DNA from: Egicoccus sp. AB-alg2 | Lineage (GTDB): Bacteria > Actinomycetota > Nitriliruptoria > Nitriliruptorales > Nitriliruptoraceae | Reading direction: 5' to 3' | Assembly (NCBI RefSeq): GCF_041821065.1 | Contig: NZ_JBGUAX010000004.1 | Span: 62,001 to 126,000 of the forward strand | Length of the DNA stretch: 64,000 nt | In this document: piece by piece, positions 1-9,135 of the stretch | How the letters are laid out: each line of letters begins with the position of its first letter | Numbering within the stretch: position 1 is the stretch's first letter | Program-made: the position numbers and the translations under genes | The notes under the pieces: model-generated | The model's input: the letters and a program-made list of their open reading frames with translations, nothing else | What the model was told of the DNA's origin: nothing | Databases searched by the model: none

Positions 1-636
1 TTCGGGCGCGCCCTGGTCGTGCTGCTGGCGGTCGGGCTGACCGGCTACGCCCTGTTCCGGGCCGTGCAGGCCGTCCGCGGCGTGGCGCCGGGCGTCAGCA
101 GCCTGCCCGACTGGTTGGCGCGCACCACGTTCGTCGTGCGGGCCCTGCTGTACGGGCTCCTGTCCGTCCTGGCGTGGCGCGAGGCCTTCGGTGTCGGCGA
201 CGAGGGCGGCGGCACCGAGGAGAGCCTGACCGCCGCCGCACTCGCGCAGCCCGGCGGTCGCTGGGCGGTCGTCGCCGTCGGGGTGGTCGTCGTGGTCGTC
301 GGGATCTTCCAGGTGCGCGAGGGCTGGACCTGCGGGTTCCGCGACCACCTCGACTTCCACGGCATCAGCGGCGGGGCGCGGCGGCGACTGGAGGGGATCG
401 GCCGCGCCGGACACCTCGCCCGGGGCGTGGTGTTCCTCGTCGCCGGCGGCTTCGTCGTCCTGGCCGCCTGGCGACACGACCCGGAGACCGGCGTCGGCCT
501 GGACGCGGCGCTGCAGGAGGTCGTGGACGCGCCGTTCGGCGGGCCGCTGCTGCTGGCGCTCGGCTGCGGGCTGGTGCTGTACGGCGCCTTCTGCGGCGTC
601 GAGGCCCGCTTCGCCAGCCCGTCGCGAGCCGACTGA
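1..636 (+). CDS. DUF1206 family membrane protein, 5'-truncated by window edge
   Basis: The frame is open from base 1 to the TGA at 634-636, so the start lies outside the window; GTG at 19 is only the first in-window candidate. The product has several hydrophobic segments, including a run of valines near in-window residue 85 and others near residues 135 and 175. Each pair is separated by a short polar loop, which fits the repeated two-helix units of the DUF1206 family. These are integral membrane proteins of unknown function common in actinobacteria. The methyltransferase gene follows after about 100 bases. Family assignment is by pattern recognition only. Confidence 0.75.
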   Translation, partial: FGRALVVLLAVGLTGYALFRAVQAVRGVAPGVSSLPDWLARTTFVVRALLYGLLSVLAWREAFGVGDEGGGTEESLTAAALAQPGGRWAVVAVGVVVVVVGIFQVREGWTCGFRDHLDFHGISGGARRRLEGIGRAGHLARGVVFLVAGGFVVLAAWRHDPETGVGLDAALQEVVDAPFGGPLLLALGCGLVLYGAFCGVEARFASPSRAD

Positions 637-738
637 GACCGGTGAACCTCCGGCACGGCTGGCGCGTTCCGGGCACCGGCACCGCCGCGGGTCGTGCGCT
701 TAGCTGTCGCGGGGACCGATGACGGGGGGAGGCCGCGG

Positions 739-1404
739 ATGTCCACGCTCGAACGCACGCCCGACGACGTGACACCGGACGGTTCCCCGGTGGCGGTCTA
801 CCTCGCCATCCCACCGGAGCCCGGGTTCACGCCGCTGCTGGAGGACCTCGTGTCGGACGCGTCGGTGCTGGACCTCGGCTGTGGCGTCGGTCGGTTGGCG
901 AACGAGCTGGCGCGCCGCGGCCACGAGGTCGTCGGCGTCGACGAGTCACCCGACATGCTGGCGCACCTGGACGCCGGGGTCGCTGGCGTCCGGGCGCGCA
1001 TCGAGGACCTCGCCCTCGGCCGCACCTTCGACGCGGTGGTGCTGGCCAGTCATCTCGTCAACGTCGCCGAGGCCGACCAGCGTCGCGCCCTGCTCGACGC
1101 CGTGGCCCGCCACCTGGCTCCCGACGGCGTCGCCTATGTCGAGCACTGGAACCCGCAGGCGATCGGGCACCTGCGCGACGGCGATGGTGCAGCAGGTGAG
1201 GTCACGCTGCGCTTCCGGCTGCTGGGGGAGCGCGGTCGCGAGTTCGACGCCGCCGTCACCTACGTCCTGGGTGACCGGTCGTGGACGCAGGAGTTCACCG
1301 CACGACTGCTGGACGAGGCCGAGCTCGACGACGCCCTGCGGGCCAGCGGGTTGCGGCGGCGACGGCGACTGCACCCGAAATGGTTGGTGGCCGGCCGCGC
1401 CTGA
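739..1404 (+). CDS. class I SAM-dependent methyltransferase
   Basis: A 221-residue protein with the Rossmann motif I VLDLGCGVGRLA near residue 43, followed by an acidic strand end (VVGVDES) that would bind the ribose of S-adenosylmethionine. The rest matches a small type-11-like methyltransferase. The substrate cannot be read from sequence. I chose ATG 739 over the upstream in-frame GTG at 694 because a strong Shine-Dalgarno sequence (GGGGGAGG, 724-731) precedes it at normal spacing. The gene runs head-on into the L,D-transpeptidase gene with a 33-base gap. Confidence 0.85.
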   Translation: MSTLERTPDDVTPDGSPVAVYLAIPPEPGFTPLLEDLVSDASVLDLGCGVGRLANELARRGHEVVGVDESPDMLAHLDAGVAGVRARIEDLALGRTFDAVVLASHLVNVAEADQRRALLDAVARHLAPDGVAYVEHWNPQAIGHLRDGDGAAGEVTLRFRLLGERGREFDAAVTYVLGDRSWTQEFTARLLDEAELDDALRASGLRRRRRLHPKWLVAGRA

Positions 1405-1437
1405 GACGTCGCGCCGACCGACGGCGCCCCCGGCGCA

Positions 1438-1968
1438 TCACTTGACGACGACGACCTTCGTGCCGACCTTGGCGAAGTCGTAGAGCGCCCGGGCATCGGC
1501 CTCGGCCTGGCGGACGCAGCCGCTGGAGAGTGGTGTGCCGAGCTGCTTCGTCGACTGGATCGGGTTGCCCGCCCGGTCCACGGGGATGGAGTGGAAGCCA
1601 ACCCAGGCCCGACCGGCCCAGTAGAAGCGGGTCATGTACTTCATCGTGAGCCGGCCGTCGAGCGACGTGGTGGTCGCCGACTTCGAGCGCACGCTGTGCG
1701 TCCCCACCGGCGGCAGCGTGCCATGCCGGTGTCCGGAGACGAGGTAGGTCCGCTTGACCGTGTCGTCCCCGCGCACCAGCCACACCCGCTGTTGCACGCG
1801 CGAGTAGACGATCCGCTTGCCGGTGCCCGACTTGGCGGGCAGCGCCGTGCTACTGGCGGCCTCGGCGGGGGCCGCCTCGAAGCTGGACGTCGTGGTGAAG
1901 GCGACGATCACGGCCAGCAGCAGGCACAGCAGCCGGACGGTCGACGGGCGACGGACGGCGACGGTCAT
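1438..1968 (-). CDS. secreted L,D-transpeptidase (YkuD domain)
   Basis: A 176-residue precursor. An Arg-rich N-terminus is followed by a hydrophobic segment (about residues 12-28) and an AEA-type cleavage region, so it is probably exported. The C-terminal half is a YkuD catalytic domain with His in GFHSIP and the catalytic Cys in SSGCVRQ near residue 152. Such enzymes form 3-3 cross-links in peptidoglycan or anchor proteins to it. There is no separate binding domain, so this is a minimal form. ATG 1968 has GGGGA upstream. It is transcribed convergently to the methyltransferase gene. Confidence 0.9.
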   Translation of the reverse strand: MTVAVRRPSTVRLLCLLLAVIVAFTTTSSFEAAPAEAASSTALPAKSGTGKRIVYSRVQQRVWLVRGDDTVKRTYLVSGHRHGTLPPVGTHSVRSKSATTTSLDGRLTMKYMTRFYWAGRAWVGFHSIPVDRAGNPIQSTKQLGTPLSSGCVRQAEADARALYDFAKVGTKVVVVK

Positions 1969-2072
1969 GGCGGTCCCCCGAGTCAGGAGCCGATCGTCGC
2001 ACGGTCACCCGCGCCGTGGGGCCGAACCGGCGGAAGAGCCCGTGAGCGGGGTTTCCGAGCCCTGGACATGCC

Positions 2073-2101
2073 GAACGCCCCGCCGATGCGGCAGGGCGTT
2101 C
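2073..2101 (-). terminator. hairpin directly after tRNA-Arg
   Basis: The arms GAACGCCC (2073-2080) and GGGCGTTC (2094-2101) are perfectly complementary and start one base beyond the encoded CCA of the tRNA on the minus strand. No T-tract follows, as is usual in high-G+C actinobacteria. It may serve as a terminator or a 3'-processing stop. Confidence 0.6.
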
Positions 2102-2176
2102 TGGTACCCCCGGTAGGAATCGAACCTACGCACCTGGCTCCGGAGGCCAGTGCTCTATCCACTGAGCTACGGGGGC
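2102..2176 (-). tRNA. tRNA-Arg (anticodon CCG)
   Basis: On the minus strand the sequence folds into a full cloverleaf. The acceptor stem GCCCCCG pairs with CGGGGGT, the D arm is GCTC/GAGC, and the anticodon stem CTGGC/GCCAG carries the seven-base loop CTCCGGA with anticodon CCG. The T arm is GTAGG-TTCGAAT-CCTAC. The discriminator A and the 3' CCA are encoded (complement of 2102-2104). It reads CGG codons, which are frequent in this genome. Confidence 0.96.
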
Positions 2177-2318
2177 GTGGACGTCGCGGCCGGCGTGGCG
2201 CTTGGCTGCCGACAGCGCGGCTCGACACGGTAGCACGCGCGCCAGGTGGCCCGAACGCGCGGCAAGAGCGCACGCAGCGGACGGCGGTGTGCAGTGTCGC
2301 CGGAGGTCCTACGCAGCG

Positions 2319-2324
2319 TATAGC
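2319..2324 (+). promoter_or_regulatory. -10 element of the receiver gene
   Basis: TATAGC, overlapping TAGCGT, lies about 20 bases before the start codon, in an otherwise A+T-poor stretch. A Shine-Dalgarno GGAGG follows at 2336-2340. No convincing -35 hexamer is visible. Confidence 0.45.
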
Positions 2325-2344
2325 GTCCGCGCGTCGGAGGTGAC

Positions 2345-2719
2345 GTGGTGGTCCGGGTGCTGGCGGTCGACGACGACCCCACGATCCTGCGCTTGTTGCA
2401 GGTCAACCTCGAGATGGAGGGCCACGACGTCCTGACCGCCGACAACGGCTCGGCGGCGCTGGACACGATCCGGGCCGAACGCCCCGAAGTCGTGCTGCTC
2501 GACGTGATGATGCCGGAGATGGACGGCTTCGCGGTCTGCGAGCAGGTCCGGGCCGATCCCGACATCGCCCGGACACCGATCGTGTTCGTGTCCGCCCGCG
2601 CCCAGCAGGCCGACCTCGACCGGGGGTACGCCATCGGTGGTGACGCCTACATCACCAAGCCGTTCGACCCGGTCGACCTGCTGGAGACGATCGAGCGACT
2701 CGCGGCCGGACGCCGCTGA
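2345..2719 (+). CDS. single-domain response regulator (CheY-like receiver)
   Basis: A 124-residue protein that is only a receiver domain. It keeps the acidic pocket (VDDD near residue 10), the phosphoacceptor Asp in VVLLDVMMPEMDG (about residue 52), the Ser of FVSAR and the conserved Lys in YITKPF. It should therefore be phosphorylatable, unlike the two regulators of the polysaccharide island. No output domain and no histidine kinase lie nearby, so its partner is encoded elsewhere. GTG codons at 2345 and 2348 are both possible starts; GGAGG at 2336-2340 fits 2348 slightly better. Confidence 0.9.
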   Translation: MVVRVLAVDDDPTILRLLQVNLEMEGHDVLTADNGSAALDTIRAERPEVVLLDVMMPEMDGFAVCEQVRADPDIARTPIVFVSARAQQADLDRGYAIGGDAYITKPFDPVDLLETIERLAAGRR

Positions 2720-2750
2720 CCCTCGGGTACACGCGTCCGGCCGGGCGCCG

Positions 2751-2756
2751 TAGGCT
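2751..2756 (+). promoter_or_regulatory. -10 element (TAGGCT) before argS
   Basis: TAGGCT fits the actinobacterial TANNNT -10 pattern and lies 97 bases upstream of the chosen argS start. No good -35 was found. Confidence 0.4.
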
Positions 2757-2852
2757 CGCCTCCCACCGTGCGGCCCACGCCCTGAACGCGTCGTGTGGCG
2801 GTCGGTGTCGCTTCCCGCACCTGTCAGTCCTCGTCCTCCCGGAGCATCGCGC

Positions 2853-4637
2853 ATGGCCCGGCCCGAACTGCTCGATCCCGTCCTCGCCGACCTCGCCACG
2901 CGGATCCGTGCCGCCCTGGTCGCCGCCGGCCTGCCAGCGATCGACCCGGACCTCGAGCGGCCGCGCCAGGCCGAGCACGGTGACTGGGCCACGACCGCCC
3001 CGCTGCGGCTGGCCAAGCCCGCCAAGCGCCCGCCGCGCGAGATCGCCCGGACGTTGGTCGACCACCTCGAGCTGCCGGACGCGGTCGAGGCGGTCGACAT
3101 CGCCGGGCCGGGCTTCGTGAACTTCCGGCTCGCGCACCGCTATCACCAGGACCTGGTCCGGCGGGTGGTCGCCGACGGCGAGCGCTTCGGCCGGCGCGAG
3201 CGGGCCGAGGAGGAGCGCGAGCGGGTCGACGTGGAGTTCGTGTCCGCCAACCCGACCGGCCCGCTCCACGTCGGCGCCGGGCGCTGGGCCGCGACCGGCG
3301 ACGCGATCGCGGCCCTGCTCGAGGCCGACGGGCACGAGGTCGTCCGGGAGTACTACGTCAACGACGCCGGCGAGCAGATCCGGCGCTTCGGCGAGTCGGT
3401 CGTGCTGACCGCCCGCGGCCTGCCGCTGGAAGAGGGGCATTACCGCGGCTCCTACATCCCGGAGATCGCCGACCAGCTGCGTGCCAGCCACGGCGACGCG
3501 GTCTTCGAGGAGGTACCGGAGGTCGACATCCAGCTCGGCGGTGGCGTCGAGCACGCCGGCGGCGAGGGCGGCGAGCTGGTCGAGGACGCCGCGGCCAGCG
3601 CCGACCCCCGTGTCGATCCGCGCATCGGCGCCCAGGTCGGCGTGCTGGCGGTCGAGGCCATGCGGCAGCGCATCCAGGGCCAGCTGCACCAGCTCGGGGT
3701 CGACTTCGACGTCTGGTTCTCCGAGCGCAGCCTCCACGACTCCGGCGCCATCGAGGCGACGATCGGCCAACTGAAGGCCGACGGGCGCACCTACGAGTCC
3801 GACGGCGCCATCTTCCTGCGCACGACCGACTTCGGCGACGACAAGGACCGGGTCGTCGTGCGCTCCGACGGGCGCCCGACCTACTTCGCCGCCGATTGCG
3901 CCTACCTGCGCGACAAGTGGCACCGCGTCGCCGGCGAGGCGGCGACCGGCGGGGGCGGGCGGCTGTACTACCTGCTCGGCGCCGACCACCACGGCTACGT
4001 CGGGCGGCTGTACGCGGCGGCGGAGTGCCTCGGCATCCCACGCGACCGCGTGGAGATCCGCATCGGCCAGCTGGTGAACCTGCTGCGCGGCGGCGAGCCG
4101 GTGCGGATGTCCAAGCGCACCGGTGAGATGATCGCGCTCGACGAGGTCGTCGACGAGGTCGGTGCCGACGTCACCCGCTACCACTTCCTGCGGCAGGGCC
4201 TCGACACCATGGTCGACTTCGACCTCGAGGTGGTCGCGCAGCAGTCCATGGAGAACCCCGTCTACTACGTCCAGTACGCCCACGCGCGGATCAACTCGCT
4301 GGTGCGCACGGCGGACGAGCGCGGGTTCGACCACGGCACCATCGCGGACGCGAACCTCGCGCGCCTGACCCACCCGGCCGAACTCGAGCTGCTGACCGCC
4401 ATGGCGCAGCTGCCGATCGTGGTCGACGACGCGGCGGAGCTGCGGGCCACCCAGCGGCTGGCCCGCTACGCGGAGGACCTGGCCGGCACCTTCCACCGCT
4501 TCTACACCGAGTGCCGGGTGCTCGTGGAGGGCGACGACGAGCTCGGCCGGGCCCGCTACTGGCTGGCGGTCGCGGCCAAGCAGGTGCTGGCCAACGCCCT
4601 CGGCCTGCTGCGCGTCACGGCGCCGGAGCGGATGTGA
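2853..4637 (+). CDS. argS: arginyl-tRNA synthetase
   Basis: A 594-residue class I aminoacyl-tRNA synthetase that charges tRNA-Arg. The HIGH-type motif is HVGAG near residue 139 in NPTGPLHVGAG; YYVNDAG follows, the KMSKS equivalent is VRMSKRTGE, and a C-terminal DALR anticodon-binding domain ends the protein. Residues about 220-258 hold a Gly/Glu/Ala-rich stretch that looks like an insertion relative to typical ArgS. I prefer ATG 2853 with GGAG at 2841 over the in-frame GTG at 2793. lysA begins 3 bases after the stop, as in the actinobacterial argS-lysA-hom-thr cluster. Confidence 0.96.
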   Translation: MARPELLDPVLADLATRIRAALVAAGLPAIDPDLERPRQAEHGDWATTAPLRLAKPAKRPPREIARTLVDHLELPDAVEAVDIAGPGFVNFRLAHRYHQDLVRRVVADGERFGRRERAEEERERVDVEFVSANPTGPLHVGAGRWAATGDAIAALLEADGHEVVREYYVNDAGEQIRRFGESVVLTARGLPLEEGHYRGSYIPEIADQLRASHGDAVFEEVPEVDIQLGGGVEHAGGEGGELVEDAAASADPRVDPRIGAQVGVLAVEAMRQRIQGQLHQLGVDFDVWFSERSLHDSGAIEATIGQLKADGRTYESDGAIFLRTTDFGDDKDRVVVRSDGRPTYFAADCAYLRDKWHRVAGEAATGGGGRLYYLLGADHHGYVGRLYAAAECLGIPRDRVEIRIGQLVNLLRGGEPVRMSKRTGEMIALDEVVDEVGADVTRYHFLRQGLDTMVDFDLEVVAQQSMENPVYYVQYAHARINSLVRTADERGFDHGTIADANLARLTHPAELELLTAMAQLPIVVDDAAELRATQRLARYAEDLAGTFHRFYTECRVLVEGDDELGRARYWLAVAAKQVLANALGLLRVTAPERM

Positions 4638-4639
4638 CC

Positions 4640-5965
4640 ATGCGCCTGTCCGACACCGCCCACGGTCCCGGCCCGTGGCCGCTGACCGCCGAACGGGACG
4701 ACGCCGGGGTCCTGCACGTCGGCGGCGTCGCCCTGACCGACCTGGCCCGTCGGCACGGGACGCCGCTGTGGGTGGTCGACGAGGACGACCTGCGCGAACG
4801 CTGCCGCCGCTACCGGGCCGGCTTCCCCGGCGTGGAGGTCGCCTACGCGTCGAAGGCGTGGTGCACCACCGGCATCCTCCAGATCGTCGAGGAGGAGGGG
4901 CTGCTCGTCGACGTCGTCTCCGGGGGCGAGCTGCACACCGCCCTGGTCGCCGGCGTCGACCCGGCCAGGATCGTGCTGCACGGCAACAACAAGTCGCTGG
5001 CCGAGCTCGACCGCGCGCTGGAGAGGGGGGTCGGACGGATCGTCGTCGACTCCTTCGAGGAGCTCGACCGGCTGGAGAAGCTGGCCGCCGAACGCGACAC
5101 CGTGGCGACGGTGTGGCTGCGGATCACCCCCGGCATCGACGCCCACACCCACGAGTACGTGCGCACCGGCCACGACGACTCGAAGTTCGGGTTCACGCTG
5201 TCGCTGGGGCTCGCGGACCGGGCCATCACGATCGCGCGCGACCTGGTCCACGTCGACGTGGTCGGCATCCATGCCCACATCGGGTCGCAGATCTTCGGCA
5301 CCGACCCGTTCGTGGCCAACGCCGAGGTCGCCCTCGACCTGCTGGCCCGCTGGCGCGACCAGCACGGGGTCACGCTGAGCGAGCTCAACCTCGGCGGCGG
5401 CATGGGCATCCGTTACACGCACGAGGACCACCCGGTCGAGGTGGCCCGCTACGGCGAGGCCGTGCTGCGGGCGGTCGACGAGCGCTGTGCCCGACACGGG
5501 CTCGAGCGGCCCCGGTTGGTGGTCGAACCGGGGCGCGCCATCGTCGGCCCCTCGACGCTCACGCTGTACGAGATCGGCACCATCAAGACGCTGCCGGGGC
5601 TGCGGACCTACGTCAGCGTCGACGGCGGCATGTCCGACAACATCCGCCCGGCCCTCTACGACGCCGAGCACGAGGTCGCGCTGGCCAACCGCACCGGTGC
5701 GGAGGAGCCGATGTCCACGACCGTCGTCGGCAAGCACTGCGAATCGGGCGACCTCGTGCGCGAGCACGCCGCCCTGCCCAGTGACGTCGCGGTGGGCGAC
5801 CTGCTCGCCGTCGCGGCGACCGGCGCGTACACGGAATCGATGGCGTCCAACTACAACCGCCTGCCCCGTCCGGCGGCGGTGCTGGTGCGCGACGGACAGG
5901 TGCGCACGCTGATCCGGCGCGAGACCCTCGACGACCTCGTGGCGCGCGACGTCGACCTGCGATGA
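4640..5965 (+). CDS. lysA: diaminopimelate decarboxylase
   Basis: A 441-residue PLP enzyme of the alanine-racemase-like fold that converts meso-diaminopimelate to lysine, the last step of the pathway. The PLP lysine is in VAYASKAW (about residue 72). HGNNK, the phosphate-binding GGGMGI and the KHCESGD motif of the active site are all present. ATG 4640 lies two bases past the argS stop, so the two genes are probably one operon. The length is normal for the family. Confidence 0.96.
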   Translation: MRLSDTAHGPGPWPLTAERDDAGVLHVGGVALTDLARRHGTPLWVVDEDDLRERCRRYRAGFPGVEVAYASKAWCTTGILQIVEEEGLLVDVVSGGELHTALVAGVDPARIVLHGNNKSLAELDRALERGVGRIVVDSFEELDRLEKLAAERDTVATVWLRITPGIDAHTHEYVRTGHDDSKFGFTLSLGLADRAITIARDLVHVDVVGIHAHIGSQIFGTDPFVANAEVALDLLARWRDQHGVTLSELNLGGGMGIRYTHEDHPVEVARYGEAVLRAVDERCARHGLERPRLVVEPGRAIVGPSTLTLYEIGTIKTLPGLRTYVSVDGGMSDNIRPALYDAEHEVALANRTGAEEPMSTTVVGKHCESGDLVREHAALPSDVAVGDLLAVAATGAYTESMASNYNRLPRPAAVLVRDGQVRTLIRRETLDDLVARDVDLR

Positions 5966-6008
5966 GGACGCCCGCGGCCGAGGTCGCGATCGACGCGGAG
6001 GACGTTCC

Positions 6009-6887
6009 ATGAGCGCGGGCGGTTCGATCCGACGGGTCGACGAGCGGCTCGGCCTGGCGATCTGCCGGGTCTCGCTCTCCGGCCGGACGTTGGTCACCTA
6101 CGCCCGGGACCACGTCACGGTCCGGACTCCGTCGCGTCCCGACTTCCGCGACGGCAACACCATCGACCTGCTCGCGCCCCCACCGCAGGAGGCGCTGGCC
6201 GACTGGGTCGGGCGCTTCCGGGACACGATCGGGATGCTGGGCGTGCCGGACGCGCACCTGCGCTGGGAGACACCCCTGCCGATCGACGCGCCGCCGGGAC
6301 GTCCGGTGCCCGACGCGGCACTGGCGTCCGCCGCACACCGCCTGGGTCTGTCGCTGCAGCCGCTGACGGTCCTGCTGCTCGACGACCTGCAGGCGCCACC
6401 GCCGGCGCCGGCCACCATCGCGCCGGTGCCACCGCCGTCGGCGGTCGATCCCCAGCCGACCGACCGTCGCTGGCACGCCGCCACGGTCCTCTACCGCTAC
6501 GACGCCGAGGACGTCGGTGACCCCGACGCGTGGCGGCAGTGGGACGAGCAGTTCGTCGCCTGGAGCGTCGACGTGCAGCGGGAACTGGCCGCCGGCGGCC
6601 GCGCGCAGGTGTGGGTCGCCCAGCGGCACGGCGCGCCCGTCGCTCGCGCCACGCTCGCGCACGACCGCCAGGGCCTGGCGGCCGTCGAGGACGTCATCGT
6701 CCACCCGGTGCACCGGCGCCTGGGCCTGGCCGCCGCGATCACCCACGCCGCGGTCGCCGCCCACCTGCACCTCGACCCGGGCGCACGCGTCGGGCTGGCC
6801 GCCGAGCCGGGCGGTCGCGCCGAGCGCATCTACCGCCGGCTCGGGTTCGTGCCCCACGCCACGGTGTGGACCGCCAGACCGCGTTGA
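6009..6887 (+). CDS. GNAT-family N-acetyltransferase
   Basis: A 292-residue protein. The C-terminal 130 residues carry a GNAT core: a beta-strand VEDVIVHPVHRRLGLA with the acyl-CoA pyrophosphate loop, then a helix, and RIYRRLGFVP at the end. The N-terminal half ends in a Pro/Ala-rich linker (about residues 125-145) and resembles no domain that I recognise. The acceptor is unknown. ATG 6009 has GGAGG at 5998-6002. It lies 43 bases after lysA in the same direction, so it may be the last gene of that operon. Confidence 0.8.
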   Translation: MSAGGSIRRVDERLGLAICRVSLSGRTLVTYARDHVTVRTPSRPDFRDGNTIDLLAPPPQEALADWVGRFRDTIGMLGVPDAHLRWETPLPIDAPPGRPVPDAALASAAHRLGLSLQPLTVLLLDDLQAPPPAPATIAPVPPPSAVDPQPTDRRWHAATVLYRYDAEDVGDPDAWRQWDEQFVAWSVDVQRELAAGGRAQVWVAQRHGAPVARATLAHDRQGLAAVEDVIVHPVHRRLGLAAAITHAAVAAHLHLDPGARVGLAAEPGGRAERIYRRLGFVPHATVWTARPR

Positions 6888-6895
6888 CGTGAGCG

Positions 6896-6916
6896 CGCGC
6901 CGACCGGGGCGGCGCG
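6896..6916 (+). terminator. possible terminator after GNAT gene
   Basis: CGCGCCG (6896-6902) pairs with CGGCGCG (6910-6916) over a seven-base loop, 9 bases after the stop codon. No T-tract follows. Confidence 0.35.
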
Positions 6917-6966
6917 GCCCCCGAGACGTAGGTCGAAGGACCCGCCCGGAGGGCGCCCGGCGGGCG

Positions 6967-6972
6967 TAGGTT
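6967..6972 (+). promoter_or_regulatory. -10 element (TAGGTT) before the EF-G-like gene
   Basis: TAGGTT fits TANNNT and is 70 bases upstream of the start at 7042. A G+C-rich inverted repeat with outer arms CCCGCC/GGCGGG (about 6941-6965) lies just before it. No -35 hexamer was identified. Confidence 0.35.
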
Positions 6973-7041
6973 CAGGCCACCGTCACGCGAGACGCGGACG
7001 ACACGGCCGCGTCCGATGCCGGCGGGCACCGTCGCGGAGGC

Positions 7042-9063
7042 ATGGTCGTGAGCGTCGTCGTCCCCACCGAACGGATCCGCAACGTGCTCGTCGTGGGGCA
7101 CACCGGCACGGGGAAGTCGACGCTCGTCGAGGCATTGCTGCGGACCGTTCGCAGTGGCCCGCCCCCCGAGGGTCGGACCACGGTCGACCACGAGCCCGAG
7201 GAGCGCGAGCGCGGGCACTCGCTGTCGCTGGCGACGGTCACGTTCGACTTCGACGGCTACCGGATCAACCTGCTCGACACGCCCGGGGGCGCGGAGGCGC
7301 TGGGTGACGTGTACCCAGCCCTGGCGGCGGCCGACACGGCCCTGTTCGTCGTGGACGCCACCGTCGGACTCCAGCCGCAACACGACGAGTTGTGGCGGCT
7401 GTGCGAGCGACAGGGCCTTCCCCGCGTGGTCTTCTGCAACAAGCTGGACCTCGACCGGGCGGATCCCGTCGGGGTCCTCGCCGACCTCCGCACCCGCTAC
7501 GGCCGCCCGTTGGCGGCCGTCCATCTGCCGTTCCACCGCGACGGTCATGTCGGGATCGTCGACGTGCTGCACGGCGAGGCGATCGAGCTGATCGACGGCG
7601 AGCGGGTGCGCGAGCCGATCCCGGACGAGCAGGCCGCGGCCGCCGAGGAGGCACGCGAGGCGCTCGTCGAGGCCGTCGTGGAGAACGACGACGACCTGCT
7701 CGAGCGCTACCTCGATGGCGAGCTGCCCGACACGCACGAGATCGCCGAGGTGTTCGCCCACGGCATCGCCCAGGGCGGCTTCTTCCCCGTGCTGTGGGGT
7801 TCGGCCACCAGCGGGATCGGGGTCCAGCTGCTGCGCGAGTTCCTGGTGGAGGAGTGCCCCTCGCCCGCCGAGGCACCGCACGAGCTGCCGCACGACGGGC
7901 CGACCGTCGCCGCGGTGGTCAAGACCTACGCCGACCAGTTCGTCGGGCGCATCAACGTGCTGCGCCTGCTGTCGGGCCGCCTGCGCGTCGACGACGAACT
8001 GGTCGACCTGCGCACCGGCGCCACCCGCCGGCTGCACAACCTGTTCCGCCTATGCGGACGCGAGCAGCTGCCGGCCGACGAGCTGACCGCCGGCGACCTG
8101 GTGGCGGTCTCCAAGCTCGACGACGTCATGACCGGCGACGTGCTGGCGGCCGACGGGCTGCAGGTGGACGTCGAGGTCCCGCTGCCGCCGGTCGGTTTCC
8201 ACCGCGTGATGCTGCAGCCGGTCGCGGTCGCCGACGACGACAAGCTCAACGCGGCGCTGCAACGGCTGGTGCAGGAGGACCCGTCGGTCCGGATCATCCT
8301 CGACCCGGTGGCCGGCACGCGCGTGCTCGCCTTCCAGGGACCCACGCACGTCGACGTCAGCGTCGCGCGGCTACGGCGTCGCGCGGGCGTCGAGGTGCAG
8401 GTGCTGCCCGCGCCGATCGACTACCGCACCACGATCCGCCGGCCCGCGAGCGCGGTCGGCCGGCACGTGAAGCAGAGTGGCGGGCACGGCCAGTTCGGCA
8501 TCGTGAAGCTGGAGATCGCCCCGCTGCCGCGCGGCGAGGAGTTCCGGTTCGACGACGCGATCGTCGGCGGGGTCGTGCCGGGCCAGTACATCGGCTCGGT
8601 GGAGAAGGGCGTGCGGGCCGCGATGCTGGAGGGGCCGTTGGGTGGGTTCCCGGTCGTCGACGTGGCCGTGCGGCTGGTCGACGGCAAGCACCATCCGGTC
8701 GACTCGTCCGACGCCGCGTTCCAGATGGCCGGCATCCTCGGCTTCCGCGCCGCGCTGGTCGAGGCCGACCCGGTGCTGCTGGAACCGATCGCGGCGGTCA
8801 CGGTCGTCGCGCCCGAGGAGTTCACCGGCGCGCTGATGTCCGACCTGTCGGCGCGGCGTGGACGGATCCTCGGCACGGACGTGGCCGGGCCGGGACGCAC
8901 CCGCGTCGACGCCCACGTCCCGGAGGCGGAGCTGACCACGTTCGCCGCCGACCTGCGGGCGCTGACCAGCGGCCGGGGCGAGGTGGAGATCGTCCCGGAT
9001 CACCACGAGGAGGTCCCGGACAACGTCGCCAAGCGCGTCCTCGACGAGCTCGCCACCTCCTGA
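7042..9063 (+). CDS. elongation factor G-like GTPase (EF-G2 type)
   Basis: A 673-residue translation-factor GTPase. The P-loop is GHTGTGKST near residue 19; G3 is DTPGG and G4 is NKLD. EF-G domains II-V follow, and GHGQFG near residue 483 lies in the domain IV region. It is slightly shorter than canonical EF-G, which is about 700 residues, and its effector region (EPEERERGHS) is diverged. The gene does not lie in a str operon, so I read it as the actinobacterial paralogue related to mycobacterial FusA2 rather than the main translocase. Its role is uncertain. Confidence 0.85.
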   Translation: MVVSVVVPTERIRNVLVVGHTGTGKSTLVEALLRTVRSGPPPEGRTTVDHEPEERERGHSLSLATVTFDFDGYRINLLDTPGGAEALGDVYPALAAADTALFVVDATVGLQPQHDELWRLCERQGLPRVVFCNKLDLDRADPVGVLADLRTRYGRPLAAVHLPFHRDGHVGIVDVLHGEAIELIDGERVREPIPDEQAAAAEEAREALVEAVVENDDDLLERYLDGELPDTHEIAEVFAHGIAQGGFFPVLWGSATSGIGVQLLREFLVEECPSPAEAPHELPHDGPTVAAVVKTYADQFVGRINVLRLLSGRLRVDDELVDLRTGATRRLHNLFRLCGREQLPADELTAGDLVAVSKLDDVMTGDVLAADGLQVDVEVPLPPVGFHRVMLQPVAVADDDKLNAALQRLVQEDPSVRIILDPVAGTRVLAFQGPTHVDVSVARLRRRAGVEVQVLPAPIDYRTTIRRPASAVGRHVKQSGGHGQFGIVKLEIAPLPRGEEFRFDDAIVGGVVPGQYIGSVEKGVRAAMLEGPLGGFPVVDVAVRLVDGKHHPVDSSDAAFQMAGILGFRAALVEADPVLLEPIAAVTVVAPEEFTGALMSDLSARRGRILGTDVAGPGRTRVDAHVPEAELTTFAADLRALTSGRGEVEIVPDHHEEVPDNVAKRVLDELATS

Positions 9064-9135
9064 GCCTCGTACCGGGTGCCGCCGGCGGCGGCGATAGGCT
9101 CGGTTCCTCCCTGGCGTCCACTCGAGGCACGGCTG

